Shown here: piece by piece, positions 8,013 to 17,335 of the stretch | Layout: each line of letters opens with the position of its first letter | How positions within the stretch are numbered: position 1 is the first letter of the stretch | Origin: Luteipulveratus mongoliensis | Lineage (GTDB): Bacteria > Actinomycetota > Actinomycetes > Actinomycetales > Dermatophilaceae | NCBI RefSeq assembly: GCF_001190945.1 | Contig: NZ_CP011112.1 | Location: forward strand, 3,162,001 to 3,226,000 | Length of the DNA: 64,000 bases | Reading direction: 5' to 3' | The notes under the pieces: generated by a model | Told to the model about the DNA's origin: nothing | Databases searched by the model: none | The model's input: the letters and a program-made list of their open reading frames with translations, nothing else | Made by a program: the position numbers and the translations under genes

Positions 8013-9812
8013 GTGGCTACACGTACCCGCGCATCGCGCACCGGCGGACGACCCAAGGCGGTCCTCCTCACGCTCATCCTGCTGATCGTCGCGCTCTTCG
8101 CCGGCATCGCGGCCACGACGGCCTGGGGTGACCCCAAGGGCGAGTGGGCACCCAAGCTCGGCCTCGACCTCGAGGGTGGTCGCCAGATCACGCTGAAGCC
8201 CGTCACCACGGTCGGCAGCAAGAAGGTCAACTCCGGACAGGTCGAGCAGGCCGTCAGCATCATCCGCAAGCGCGTGGATGGCACAGGTGTCTCCGAGGCG
8301 GAGGTCACCACCCTCGGCGCACAGAACATCGTCGTCTCGCTGCCTGGCACACCCAGCGAGGAGATGCTCCAGTCGCTGTCGCGCTCATCGGCACTCTCTT
8401 TCCGCGCGGTCATCACCTCGACGGCGAACGTGCCAGCGCCGGCACCGACCCTTCCACAGCCGCCGTCGGTCCCGGCCAAGAAGCCGACCGCCAGCCCTTC
8501 CGCCTCTGCCGGCGCCAATGGCGTTTATCCGCAGGCATTCCCGGCTGCCACCCCGACGCCGAGTCCCACGCCGTCCGCGCCGGCTGCCGCCAAGGATCCG
8601 ACCAACCCGAGTGACCCGGCGTGGGCGACCAAACCGGTCGCCAGCACGTGGGTCACTGCAGGTCTGGCTAAGAAGGGCGACACCTACCAAGACCTGCTGG
8701 AGTCGTACGACTGCGGCAGTGCTGAGGCACGGCTGATCTCATCGACCGCGTCCAACAAGCAGCCTGTAGTGATGTGTGACCAGGACCAGAAGTCCAAATA
8801 CCTCCTGGGGCTCGTCGAGGTGGAGGGCCAGTGGGTATCCGATGCAACTTCCGGCCCGGCCACCAACAATCAGGGTCAGCAGACCGGCGGCACGCAGATC
8901 AACCTCAAGTTCAACGGCAAAGGCAAGAAGGCCTTCGGCGACATGACCCGCCGAATCGCTCAGATTCCGGCGACCGAGCCTGGCAATGCCTCCGCGATCA
9001 CGGTTGACGGACAGGTTCTGTCGGCGCCGACCACGAGCGAAGCCATCACCGCCGGTGTAGCCCAGATCACCGGTGGTGGGTTCACGCCATCCAGCGGCAA
9101 GACCTTGGCCGACCAGCTGAAGTTCGGTGCGCTGCCGTTCTCCTTCACTGAGCTGACCAATGATCAGATCAGCCCTCAGCTTGGTCAAGACCAGTTGCAC
9201 AAGGGTCTGATGGCCGGCGCGATCGGCCTGGCCCTCGTCGTCCTGTACTCGCTGTTCCAGTACCGCGCACTCGGGTTCGTCACGGTCGCCTCGCTGGTGA
9301 TCGCGGCGGTCGTGACCTACGGCGCGGTGACCTTCCTCGGCTTCGCCAACAACTTCCGTCTGACGATGGCCGGCGTGACCGGTCTGATCGTCGCGATCGG
9401 TGTGACGGCGGACAGCTTCATCGTCTACTTCGAACGTGTCCGAGACGAAGTCAGATCGGGCAGACCCTTGCGCTCTGCGGTTGAGACCGGCTGGTTGCGC
9501 GCGCGGCGGACGATCATCATCTCCGACGTCGTCAACTTCATGGCCTCGGCTGTCCTCTACATCCTGTCCGAGTCCAACGTGAAGGCCTTCGCCTTCACCC
9601 TCGGCCTCACCACACTGATCGACCTGGTCATCGTCATGATGTTCACCCACCCGCTGCTGACCCTCCTTGCCAAGACGAAGTTCTTCGGCAACGGCCACAA
9701 GTGGTCCGGCTTCGATCCTGAGCGTCTCGGGGCCGGTGGGGTGACGTACGCCGGTCGCGGCCGCGTCACGCTCGCCGACCGCCGCGCTGCTGCAGAAGGA
9801 GGGCAGGCCTGA
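8013..9812 (+). CDS. secD: Protein translocase subunit SecD
   Basis: SecD (599 residues) works with SecF at the SecYEG channel and uses the proton gradient to finish protein export. An N-terminal helix (LLTLILLIVALFAGIAA) leads to the GLDLEGGRQITL motif. The periplasmic P1 head follows with a long Pro/Ala/Ser/Thr linker at about residues 133-205, common in actinobacterial SecD. The five C-terminal helices begin near GLMAGAIGLALVVLYSLFQYR and include TLAMAGVTGLIVAIG-like residues. GTG start 8013. The stop TGA shares its last base with the secF ATG. Confidence 0.95.
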   Translation: MATRTRASRTGGRPKAVLLTLILLIVALFAGIAATTAWGDPKGEWAPKLGLDLEGGRQITLKPVTTVGSKKVNSGQVEQAVSIIRKRVDGTGVSEAEVTTLGAQNIVVSLPGTPSEEMLQSLSRSSALSFRAVITSTANVPAPAPTLPQPPSVPAKKPTASPSASAGANGVYPQAFPAATPTPSPTPSAPAAAKDPTNPSDPAWATKPVASTWVTAGLAKKGDTYQDLLESYDCGSAEARLISSTASNKQPVVMCDQDQKSKYLLGLVEVEGQWVSDATSGPATNNQGQQTGGTQINLKFNGKGKKAFGDMTRRIAQIPATEPGNASAITVDGQVLSAPTTSEAITAGVAQITGGGFTPSSGKTLADQLKFGALPFSFTELTNDQISPQLGQDQLHKGLMAGAIGLALVVLYSLFQYRALGFVTVASLVIAAVVTYGAVTFLGFANNFRLTMAGVTGLIVAIGVTADSFIVYFERVRDEVRSGRPLRSAVETGWLRARRTIIISDVVNFMASAVLYILSESNVKAFAFTLGLTTLIDLVIVMMFTHPLLTLLAKTKFFGNGHKWSGFDPERLGAGGVTYAGRGRVTLADRRAAAEGGQA

Positions 9813-10975
9813 TGGCCAGCTTCGCCCAGTTCGGCAATGACCTCTACACGGGTCGTCGACAGATCAACTTCATCGGCCGGCGTCGCCTCTGGTACAGCAT
9901 CACGGCGGTGCTGCTGATCATTGCTGCGCTCGGAGTCTTCGGGCGCGGCCTCAACCGCAGCCTCGAGTTCACCGGTGGCGCGGAACTGCGGGTCCCCAGC
10001 GTCACCAACCTGGACAACTACGACTCACGTGCCAAGGACGTCGTCCAGAAGGCCACCGGCAGTGACGACAACCTGATCGTCACCAAGGTCGGTGCCAAGG
10101 ACATCCGGATCCAGACCGAGGACCTGGGCGGCGGCGGGGCTGCGACCACGGAGAAGGTCAAGGACGCCCTCGCGAAGGAGTTCAAGGTCGCTCCCGAGTC
10201 GATCAACTCCTCGTTCATCGGCCCGTCCTGGGGGAAGCAGGTGACCAACAAGGCGATCGTCTCGCTGCTCTGGTTCATCGGCCTGCTGAGCATCGTCCTG
10301 GCGATCTACTTCCGCACGTGGAAGATGGCACTGGCGGCGATCGTCGCCGTGCTGCACGACCTGTTCTTCACGGTCGGCATCTATGCCCTCACCGGCTTCG
10401 AGATCTCACCGGCGACGATGATCGGCTTCTTGACGATCCTCGGCTACTCGATCTACGACACGGTCGTGGTCTTCGACAAGGTCCGAGAGAACACCCATGA
10501 GGCGTTGTCCACCGGGCACCGAAACTACGATCAGGCGGCGAACTATGCCGTCAACCAGACGCTGGTGCGATCCATCAACACCACGATCGTGGCGTTGCTC
10601 CCCATCGCCGCCATCCTGGTCGTCGGCTTCACGTTGCTCGGCCCGGGCACGCTGCTCGACCTGAGCCTCGCGCTGTTCATCGGTATCGCGGTCGGTGCCT
10701 ACTCCTCGATCTTCATCGCCACTCCGCTGCTGGCCGACCTGCGTCGCGGCGAGCCGATGATGAAGGAGCTCGCTCGCAGGGCGCGTGCCTACCAGACCTC
10801 TCAGCGCTCTGCCCTGACGGAGGCCAACACCCCGAAGGCCAGTCCCGGCGAGAGCGCTTCCGGAGTCGTGGAGCCCGAGCGAGCGGCGGCTGCTGCGGCT
10901 GCCCGCGCCACGCGTACCAAGAAGCGTGACACCCACCCGCTCGCACGGCTGGACAGTGACAGCAAGAGCCGATGA
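9812..10975 (+). CDS. secF: Protein translocase subunit SecF
   Basis: SecF (387 residues) completes the SecDF proton-driven export complex. The first membrane helix (LWYSITAVLLIIAALGVFG) precedes the SLEFTGGAELRV motif. Helices 2-6 lie from about residue 150 to 310, with the IGFLTILGYSIYDTVVVFDKVREN signature and SINTTIVALLPI. A charged, Ala-rich cytoplasmic tail closes the protein. Start codon fused to the secD stop (TGATG). The apt start overlaps its stop by 4 bp. Confidence 0.95.
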   Translation: MASFAQFGNDLYTGRRQINFIGRRRLWYSITAVLLIIAALGVFGRGLNRSLEFTGGAELRVPSVTNLDNYDSRAKDVVQKATGSDDNLIVTKVGAKDIRIQTEDLGGGGAATTEKVKDALAKEFKVAPESINSSFIGPSWGKQVTNKAIVSLLWFIGLLSIVLAIYFRTWKMALAAIVAVLHDLFFTVGIYALTGFEISPATMIGFLTILGYSIYDTVVVFDKVRENTHEALSTGHRNYDQAANYAVNQTLVRSINTTIVALLPIAAILVVGFTLLGPGTLLDLSLALFIGIAVGAYSSIFIATPLLADLRRGEPMMKELARRARAYQTSQRSALTEANTPKASPGESASGVVEPERAAAAAAARATRTKKRDTHPLARLDSDSKSR

Positions 10976-11502
10976 GCGGCGACACAGCCGCTGAGCTGCT
11001 CCTGCAGCACACGCGCGACGTTGCGGACTTTCCGAAGCCCGGGATCCTGTTCAAGGACCTGACGCCACTGTTCATGGCGCCAGCAGCGTTCGAGGCGGTC
11101 GTTCAGGACATTGCCGACCGCTATCGCGGCAAGGTCGACGTCGTCGCCGGTGTCGAGGCGCGCGGCTTCATCGTCGGCAGCCCGGTTGCCCTGGCTCTCG
11201 GTGTCGCGTTCGTGCCGGTTCGCAAGGCTGGCAAGCTCCCCGGACAGGTGGTAAGCCAGGAGTACGACCTCGAGTACGGCACCGCCACCATCGAGGTCCA
11301 CGCGGACGCGTTCGCCGAGTATCCCCGCGTGCTGGTGCTCGACGACGTGCTGGCCACGGGTGGCACAGCTGCAGCGGCTTGCACGCTCGTCGAACGCGCC
11401 GGTGGCGGCGTGACCGCGGTCGAGATGCTGCTCGAGCTCGGCGCGCTCGAGGGCCGAAAACTCTTGTCCGCGTACGAACTCCACGTCATCGCGTCCGTCT
11501 GA
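10972..11502 (+). CDS. apt: Adenine phosphoribosyltransferase
   Basis: Apt (176 residues) salvages adenine: adenine + PRPP gives AMP. The N-terminal hood FPKPGILFKDLTPLF, the GVEARGFIVGSPVAL segment and the PRPP-binding loop VLVLDDVLATGGTAAA are all intact. It is translationally coupled to secF (ATGA), and is followed by rel after 102 bp; secDF-apt-rel is a conserved actinobacterial order linking purine salvage and (p)ppGpp genes. Confidence 0.96.
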   Translation: MSGDTAAELLLQHTRDVADFPKPGILFKDLTPLFMAPAAFEAVVQDIADRYRGKVDVVAGVEARGFIVGSPVALALGVAFVPVRKAGKLPGQVVSQEYDLEYGTATIEVHADAFAEYPRVLVLDDVLATGGTAAAACTLVERAGGGVTAVEMLLELGALEGRKLLSAYELHVIASV

Positions 11503-11592
11503 TCGGGTCCACGCGGACCACGTTCTCTCAGCCGACTCCCGGAGACATCACAGTTCGGTGGTGCGCCGATCGGTCGGCGTACCTGATCCCTC

Positions 11593-11598
11593 TACACT
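11593..11598 (+). promoter_or_regulatory. -10 hexamer TACACT of leaderless rel
   Basis: TACACT ends 6 bp before the rel ATG and no ribosome binding site lies between, so the mRNA would start at the start codon. Confidence 0.5.
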
Positions 11599-11604
11599 CT
11601 GTGC

Positions 11605-13920
11605 ATGGCTGAGGAGTTCAGGCACCAAGCGCCCTCCACGTCGCGCGTCCGCGCGCGACTGGTGCGCTTCGGTGGGCCTCGGTCCACTGGCAACCGGGTG
11701 CTGGAGCCGCTGCTGCGGACGGTGCGCACGACGCACCCCAAGGCCGACACGGCACTGATCGAGCGGGCGTACGAGGTCGCTGAGCGTTGTCACCGCGGCC
11801 AGATGCGTAAGAGCGGCGATCCCTACATCACCCACCCGCTCGCCGTGACCACCATCCTCGCCGAGCTCGGTATGACCCCGCCGACCCTCGCTGCCGCGCT
11901 GCTGCACGACACGGTCGAAGACACCGACTACTCCCTCGACCAGCTGCGCGCCGACTTCGGTGACGAGATCGCGATGCTGGTCGACGGTGTCACCAAGCTC
12001 GACAAGGTCCAGTACGGCGACGCAGCCCAGGCCGAGACCGTGCGCAAGATGGTCATCGCGATGGCACGCGACATCCGGGTGCTGGTCATCAAGCTCGCCG
12101 ACCGGCTGCACAATGCCCGCACCTGGCGCTACGTCTCCGCAGAGTCGGCTCAGCGCAAGGCCACCGAGACGCTGGAGATCTTCGCCCCGCTGGCGCACCG
12201 ACTCGGGATGAACACCATCAAGTGGGAGCTCGAGGACCTGTCGTTCGCGACGCTCTATCCCAAGGTCTACGACGAGATCGTCCGGATGGTCGCTGATCGG
12301 GCGCCGGCGCGCGAGGAATACCTCAAGGGCGTACGCGACCAGGTCACCGCCGACCTGCGGGCCGCCAAGATCAAGGGCACGGTCACCGGCCGACCCAAGC
12401 ACTACTACAGCGTCTATCAGAAGATGATCGTGCGCGGCCGCGACTTCGAGGACATCTACGACCTGGTCGCGCTGCGCGTCCTGGTCGAGTCTGTCCGCGA
12501 CTGCTACGCGGTGCTCGGCACGATCCATACGCGATGGAGCCCCCTGCCCGGGCGGTTCAAGGACTACATCGCGATGCCGAAGTTCAACATGTACCAGTCG
12601 TTGCACACGACGGTGATCGGTCCGGACGGCAAGCCGATCGAGATCCAGATCCGGACCTTCCAGATGCACCGCCGCGCGGAGTACGGCGTGGCCGCCCACT
12701 GGAAGTACAAGGAGGAGGACACCCGCAACCCGGCCACTGTGGCCGACAGCGGTGACGCCGGCCCCATCAACGACATGGCCTGGTTGCGGCAGCTGCTGGA
12801 GTGGCAGCGCGAGACATCGGACCCGGGGGAGTTCCTGGAGTCGCTGCGCTTCGACGTCGGCAGCCGCGAGGTCTACGTGTTCACGCCGACCGGCGAGATC
12901 ATAGGTCTCCCAGCGGGATCCACGCCCGTCGACTTCGCCTACGCCGTCCACACCGAGGTCGGCCACCACTGCATCGGCGGTCGGGTCAACGGCCGCCTGG
13001 TCCCGCTCGAGAGCCCGCTCGACAACGGCGACGTCGTCGAGATCCTGACCTCCAAGGCCGACGGCGCCGGACCGAGCCGGGACTGGCTGACCTTCGTCAA
13101 GAGTCCGCGCGCCCGCAACAAGATCCGCCAGTGGTTCTCCAAGGAGCGGCGGGAAGAAGCGATCGACACCGGCAAGGAGCAGCTGGCCCGGACCGTGCGC
13201 AAGCAGGGTCTGGGTCTGCAGCGCCTGATGTCGCACGACTCGCTCACCAACGTGGCGACGCAGATGCGCTACCCGGACATCGATGCCCTCTATGCCGCGG
13301 TCGGCGACAGCAATGTGTCCGCCGAGCACGTCGTCAAGCAGCTGGTCGCGTCACTGGGCGGCGAGGAGGGCACGACCGAGGACCTGGCCGAGGCGACCAC
13401 GCCGAGCTCGGTGCGCAAGCGGGTCAACGACCCGGGTGTCACCGTGGTCGGCACCGACGACGTCTGGATCAAGCTCGCGCGGTGCTGTACGCCGGTGCCC
13501 GGGGACGACATCATCGGCTTCGTCACGACGGGCAAGGGTGTCTCAGTGCACCGGCGCGACTGCACCAACGCCGAGCAGTTGATGGCGCAGCCGGAACGGC
13601 TGATCAACGTTGCATGGGCGCCCTCAGCGGCGAGCGTGTTCCTCGTGCAGCTGCAGGTCGAGGCCCTGGACCGCAACCGGCTGCTCTCGGACGTCACCCG
13701 CGTGCTGTCCGACCAGCACGTCAACATCCTCTCGGCCAGCGTGAGCACCAGCCGTGATCGCGTCGCCATCTCCAAGTTCACCTTCGAGATGGGCGACCCC
13801 AGCCACCTCGACCACGTGATGCGCGCCGTACGCCACATCGACGGTGTCTTCGACGTCTACCGCCTCACCGGATCAGGCGAGCGGCGTCCGCAGGTCTCCG
13901 AGGACGCGCACCCCGCCTGA
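11605..13920 (+). CDS. rel: Bifunctional (p)ppGpp synthetase/hydrolase Rel
   Basis: A 771-residue long RSH enzyme that makes (p)ppGpp from ATP and GDP/GTP and also degrades it, controlling the stringent response. The HD hydrolase domain retains [14 protein letters not shown] and [12 protein letters not shown]. The synthetase domain has [12 protein letters not shown] and [13 protein letters not shown]. They are followed by the TGS domain ([16 protein letters not shown]), the zinc-finger-like [14 protein letters not shown] and a C-terminal ACT domain. Both active sites look complete, so a bifunctional enzyme is expected. The leaderless promoter lies directly upstream. Confidence 0.95.
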   Translation: MAEEFRHQAPSTSRVRARLVRFGGPRSTGNRVLEPLLRTVRTTHPKADTALIERAYEVAERCHRGQMRKSGDPYITHPLAVTTILAELGMTPPTLAAALLHDTVEDTDYSLDQLRADFGDEIAMLVDGVTKLDKVQYGDAAQAETVRKMVIAMARDIRVLVIKLADRLHNARTWRYVSAESAQRKATETLEIFAPLAHRLGMNTIKWELEDLSFATLYPKVYDEIVRMVADRAPAREEYLKGVRDQVTADLRAAKIKGTVTGRPKHYYSVYQKMIVRGRDFEDIYDLVALRVLVESVRDCYAVLGTIHTRWSPLPGRFKDYIAMPKFNMYQSLHTTVIGPDGKPIEIQIRTFQMHRRAEYGVAAHWKYKEEDTRNPATVADSGDAGPINDMAWLRQLLEWQRETSDPGEFLESLRFDVGSREVYVFTPTGEIIGLPAGSTPVDFAYAVHTEVGHHCIGGRVNGRLVPLESPLDNGDVVEILTSKADGAGPSRDWLTFVKSPRARNKIRQWFSKERREEAIDTGKEQLARTVRKQGLGLQRLMSHDSLTNVATQMRYPDIDALYAAVGDSNVSAEHVVKQLVASLGGEEGTTEDLAEATTPSSVRKRVNDPGVTVVGTDDVWIKLARCCTPVPGDDIIGFVTTGKGVSVHRRDCTNAEQLMAQPERLINVAWAPSAASVFLVQLQVEALDRNRLLSDVTRVLSDQHVNILSASVSTSRDRVAISKFTFEMGDPSHLDHVMRAVRHIDGVFDVYRLTGSGERRPQVSEDAHPA

Positions 13921-13936
13921 CCCTCAGGATGCTTTC

Positions 13937-14434
13937 GTGGAGGCAGAGCTCGTAGCGCGCGCAACCGTAGCGGCGTCGTCCCTCGGCCGCGATCTCGAGC
14001 TGCAGGTGGACGATGTCGTCGTCGTCCAGAACTCCAACAAGCTGGCTCTTCGCGTGCTGCCGTGCAACGTGCTCGCTAGGACCGCTGTCGCTGGGGAAGA
14101 AGTCGCAGCGTTCGAGATTGTGGTCACGCAGCACCTCGGGGCCCTCTCAGCGCCGATCGCGCGGCCCGACCCGAGAGTCGAACCGCTCGTGTACGAACGT
14201 GACGGCTTTGCGGTCACCTTCTGGACCTTCTACGACTCTGTGACTGACGCGATCTCTTCCGTGAAGTACGCCGATGCGCTGCATCGCTTGCATGGGGCGA
14301 TGCAGCGCGTCGAAGTGGAAGTCCCGCACTTCACCGAACGAGTCGCAGAGGCCGAACGTCTCGTGATGAAGCGAAGCGAGACGCCAGAGCTCGGTGCCGC
14401 CGACAGAGCCCTGCTGCTCGACACACTGCGAGTC
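13937..14434 (+). pseudogene. Aminoglycoside-phosphotransferase-like gene, 5' part (split by Tn3 element)
   Basis: From GTG 13937, 166 codons encode the N-lobe and start of the C-lobe of a phosphotransferase (APH/choline kinase fold): NSNKLALRVLP resembles the nucleotide-binding lysine strand, and ADALHRLHGAM the helix before the catalytic loop. The frame stops being homologous exactly at 14434, where the inverted repeat of a transposon begins. The rest of the gene resumes at 19243 in the same frame. The in-frame codons that continue into the transposon to 14563 are not part of the original protein. Without the C-lobe no activity is expected. The gene lies 16 bp after rel. Confidence 0.85.
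14430..14434. repeat. Left target-site duplication GAGTC
   Basis: GAGTC touches the left inverted repeat and is repeated exactly at 19238-19242. Five-base duplications are characteristic of Tn3-family insertion. Confidence 0.9.
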
Positions 14435-14472
14435 GGGGTATCGGTAAGACCGCTGTCACCAGCCGCCACAAG
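14435..14472 (+). repeat. Left terminal inverted repeat (38 bp)
   Basis: It begins GGGGTATCGGTAAGACC and ends CCACAAG. It pairs with 19200-19237 at 33 of 38 positions. The length, the GGGG outer end and the AAG inner end fit the Tn3 family. Confidence 0.92.
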
Positions 14473-14502
14473 GCTCAAGGACGTCGAGTGCTCTGACGAG
14501 GT

Positions 14503-14532
14503 TGTCCGGTACGGCGAACCTCATACGGGACA
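14503..14532. promoter_or_regulatory. Candidate resolvase site (res subsite)
   Basis: A 9-bp dyad, TGTCCGGTA and TACGGGACA, flanks a 12-bp centre (30 bp in all), about 70 bp upstream of tnpR. Size and position fit a resolvase subsite. A second, weaker match (TGCCCGGTC to AACGGTACG) lies closer to tnpR. Confidence 0.4.
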
Positions 14533-14601
14533 CCCCATGGTCTCTCGGCAGCGCCGGTACTAGTGCCCGGTCATGGGTGGGCCAAACGGTACGTTCGCGG
14601 C

Positions 14602-15225
14602 ATGACCAGAATGCTCGTCGGGTACGCCCGCTGCTCGACCGACGAGCAGGACCTCACCGCCCAGCGCAACGCCCTGAAAACGCTCGGGGTCAGACCCGAA
14701 CGGATCTACGTCGACCACGGGCTCACCGGGACCAACCGGTCCCGCCCCGGTCTACGCGAGGCCCTCGCCGCCTGCCACGCCGGCGACACCCTCGTCGTCA
14801 CCAAGCTCGACCGGCTCGCTCGCTCCCTGACCGACGCCCGCAACATCGTCGAAGAACTCACCGCTGCCGAGGTCAAGCTCAACATCGGCGGATCGGTTCA
14901 CGACCCCACCGACCCGGTCGGCAGGCTGCTGTTCAACGTACTGGCCATGATCGCCGAGTTTGAGTCGGACCTGATCCGGATGAGAACCCGAGAAGGGATG
15001 AAGGTCGCCAAGGCCAAAGTACGTCTCCGCGGCAAACAACCCAGGCCCAAACCCGTACAAGAAGCCCACCTGGTCCAGCTGTGGCAGGCAGGGACGCACA
15101 CCTCAGCTGAGCTGGCCGACCTCTTCAACGTGGGCCGCTCTACCGTCTATCGTGCCGTGCAGCGGGCGGCAGAACCCACGGCGAGTCAGCTCGGCCGCCT
15201 GCGACAGCACGGAGACGTTCGGTGA
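14602..15225 (+). CDS. tnpR: Tn3-family serine resolvase TnpR
   Basis: A 207-residue serine recombinase that would resolve the cointegrates made during replicative transposition. The N-terminal catalytic domain shows GYARCSTDEQDLTAQ with catalytic Ser12, DHGLTGTNRSRPGL and TKLDRLARSL. The long E helix (AMIAEFESDLIRMRTREGM) leads to a C-terminal helix-turn-helix (TSAELADLFNVGRSTVYRAV). All key residues are present, so it is probably functional. An alternative GTG lies at 14563. The last codons overlap the passenger glycosyltransferase start (GTGA). Confidence 0.9.
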   Translation: MTRMLVGYARCSTDEQDLTAQRNALKTLGVRPERIYVDHGLTGTNRSRPGLREALAACHAGDTLVVTKLDRLARSLTDARNIVEELTAAEVKLNIGGSVHDPTDPVGRLLFNVLAMIAEFESDLIRMRTREGMKVAKAKVRLRGKQPRPKPVQEAHLVQLWQAGTHTSAELADLFNVGRSTVYRAVQRAAEPTASQLGRLRQHGDVR

Positions 15226-16730
15226 CCAAGATAAGTGAGACGGAGAACCTCGCCACGGCGACGCGACGTGCGCCACGGCCGGATCACGAACGCTCTTCCT
15301 GGGCGGGTCTCCTGCGGGCTTGTCGGAGGCTTGCCCCTACCTACCTCGTCTTCTTCTGCGGGTCTTTGCTAACCACGATCCCGTGGTTGTCGACGGTGGG
15401 GAGCTGGCTTGATGAGGGCGCGACGATGTCCGCCGCTCAACGTTCGCCGAGCGGCATTCTGGCACTCAGCCGTCACCACGACGCGGTGCTCGGCACCTAT
15501 TACGCGCTCGTCCACTCGTGGATGTCCGTGGTGGGTCAGTCCCTCACGTCAGCTCGGGCGTTGTCTGCGCTGTGCCTGGCAGCAGCGACCGTTGCCATCG
15601 TCGACTGCGGTCGCGCGGTTGGGGGGACAGCGGTGGGATGTGTGGCCGGAGTGCAGATGCTTATCGTTCCGGGCGTCGGTTGGTCGGGGTTCGATGCGCG
15701 ACCGACAGCAGTGTCCGTACTCCTGCTGAGCATCGCCCTACGGGTGCTCATCCATGCTCGAGGATCAGTGCCGTCATCGTGGTTCTATGCATTGATGGCT
15801 GTGGCGGGTTGGGTCCAGCTCACTACCATCCTGCAGCTTCTCACCACCTTCCGGCGAAGCACGCTTCGTTCGTGGCGGCTGTGGGTGTCGGTTCTTGTCG
15901 TCGGCGTCTGCGTGCTCCCGGTGGCGTGGAAAGGCCACCAGCAATCGGCACAGATCAGCTGGATCCACGATGGAGTTCCGGCGCAACTGGCCTCGGTATT
16001 CGTTGGCCGATTCGCCGATTCGCCGAAGTCCACCACGCAGCTCACGCAGCTCACGAGCGTGACGAGTGCACTCGTGGGCATCTCCTACGTCGCCTTGTGC
16101 GTGTTCGGGCTCGTGGTGCTGAAGTCATCCACGGCGAGGCTTCTGGTGAGCTGGGCATTTGGGCCAGCGGTGCTGGCGGTGATCGCGGGGGCCGTGACGG
16201 GAGGAACGGTGTACCTGCCGCGATACTTCGCGGCATCACTGCCGGCCGCCTTCATCTTGGTGGCGCTGGTGGCTCGCCGCGCATGGTCTACAAGCAGTCC
16301 GACTCGAGCTGTCGCCGCGATCTCAGCCGTCGTTATTGCTGCGATTTGTGCGCCGAGCCTGATTGCGGCGCGGGTGGACGACGGTAAGTGGGGAGAGAAC
16401 AGCAACCAGGTAGCGCAAGAGGTTCGCGCCCGTCAGGCGCCGGTCATCTGGATGGGCAACTCACTGAGCGTTCCGCTGACCTACCCGCATGTGGTGCAAG
16501 GCAGAGCGCAGTACCCAAGCCCCTCTTCCGCGTACAGCTCCGACTCCCTGTGGGGCAGCACACCGAACCCACGAGCAGCGATCGCGGCTACCGGCCGCTG
16601 GGGTCACGCAACCGTGCTCGTCGAAAACCGGAACTCCGTGACCCTTCAGCGGGCCTTCACCGCCGCCGGGTGCGCGACAGCCGACGACCGGCAGTACCAG
16701 CGCTACACGCTATTCACAGCGACGTGCTGA
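15222..16730 (+). CDS. Polytopic membrane glycosyltransferase (GT39/mannosyltransferase-like), transposon passenger
   Basis: A 502-residue protein with about ten hydrophobic segments. The architecture resembles the ArnT/PMT-type (GT-C) glycosyltransferases that use lipid-linked sugars: a first extracellular loop carrying an acidic motif (SWLDEGATMSAAQRS), a multi-helix core, a loop with LPRYFAASLPAAFIL, and a soluble C-terminal domain ending with paired cysteines. A mannosyl- or arabinosyl-type donor is inference only. GTG 15222 overlaps the tnpR stop, so translation is coupled to the resolvase. By eye it is less GC-biased than the flanking core genes. A strong hairpin follows its stop. Confidence 0.65.
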   Translation: MTKISETENLATATRRAPRPDHERSSWAGLLRACRRLAPTYLVFFCGSLLTTIPWLSTVGSWLDEGATMSAAQRSPSGILALSRHHDAVLGTYYALVHSWMSVVGQSLTSARALSALCLAAATVAIVDCGRAVGGTAVGCVAGVQMLIVPGVGWSGFDARPTAVSVLLLSIALRVLIHARGSVPSSWFYALMAVAGWVQLTTILQLLTTFRRSTLRSWRLWVSVLVVGVCVLPVAWKGHQQSAQISWIHDGVPAQLASVFVGRFADSPKSTTQLTQLTSVTSALVGISYVALCVFGLVVLKSSTARLLVSWAFGPAVLAVIAGAVTGGTVYLPRYFAASLPAAFILVALVARRAWSTSSPTRAVAAISAVVIAAICAPSLIAARVDDGKWGENSNQVAQEVRARQAPVIWMGNSLSVPLTYPHVVQGRAQYPSPSSAYSSDSLWGSTPNPRAAIAATGRWGHATVLVENRNSVTLQRAFTAAGCATADDRQYQRYTLFTATC

Positions 16731-16732
16731 CA

Positions 16733-16772
16733 GACGACGTCGCCCCCGGGGTGACCCGGGGGCGACGTCGTC
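16733..16772. terminator. Bidirectional hairpin between passenger genes
   Basis: An 18-bp perfect stem, GACGACGTCGCCCCCGGG with its complement, closed by a GTGA loop, sits 2 bp after the glycosyltransferase stop and before the convergent secreted-protein gene. No T-tract follows. Confidence 0.75.
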
Positions 16773-16858
16773 GTTAGATCAGCAGGAACTGGGCGTCTCG
16801 GCCGGCACGCGTGCTACACCAATCGCGAAACAGTCACCTGGTGGGCTGCTCTGTCGCT

Positions 16859-17335
16859 TCAGCCACAAGATCCGTAGCCCTCGGCGCAGCCCGACTCCCA
16901 CGTCAGGTCCTGCGTGGAGTAGAGGCGAACACTCGCGTTGTACTCCACATACACCCACCGTGCGCCACCCTCGACCCCGCGACAAGCCGGCGCCGACTGG
17001 ATAGAACCACCCTTGCCCTTGATGATGTTGATCACGCGCGTCCGATTGGCTTGACAGTTCGCAAGACTGGTCACGTAACCGCGATCGGTCGCAAACCAAG
17101 TGTGCACGGAAGCCACGGCCGCCGGGTCGGGCCTGGACGCGGCCGTGCCCACAGTGCCAGCACTGGATGCGGACGGGAGTACCCGAGCGGGTGCGGCTGG
17201 GACAGTATGAGTAGATGCTTGCGCCACGGAATCATGGGCTGCGGCGTTAGCTGCCGGAGCCGCTATCCCTGCTCCGAGCAGAATGGCCGACCCCATGGAC
17301 AAAGTAATCCCGGCCTTCTTTGCGTGCTTCATCAT
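16859..17335 (-). CDS. Small secreted protein of unknown function, transposon passenger
   Basis: A 158-residue protein with a typical signal peptide: MMKHAKKAG, a hydrophobic core (ITLSMGSAILLGAGIA) and an APAANA-A cleavage region. A disordered Ala/Pro/Ser segment follows to about residue 75. The last 80 residues look like a small folded domain with four cysteines (LANCQANRTRV, SAPACRGV, ESGCAEGYGSCG), which could form two disulfides outside the cell. GAGGGGA precedes the first ATG at 17335. I do not recognise the family. It reads toward the glycosyltransferase within the transposon, and a G-rich tract lies upstream. Confidence 0.7.
   Translation of the reverse strand: MMKHAKKAGITLSMGSAILLGAGIAAPAANAAAHDSVAQASTHTVPAAPARVLPSASSAGTVGTAASRPDPAAVASVHTWFATDRGYVTSLANCQANRTRVINIIKGKGGSIQSAPACRGVEGGARWVYVEYNASVRLYSTQDLTWESGCAEGYGSCG

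Noticed and set aside
14508-14543. YGEPHTGHPM in frame with the broken phosphotransferase, resembling its catalytic loop
   Set aside because: It lies inside the transposon, beyond the inverted repeat. The true loop (HGEPHPGNLL) is at about 19282-19311 on the far side, so the resemblance is chance.
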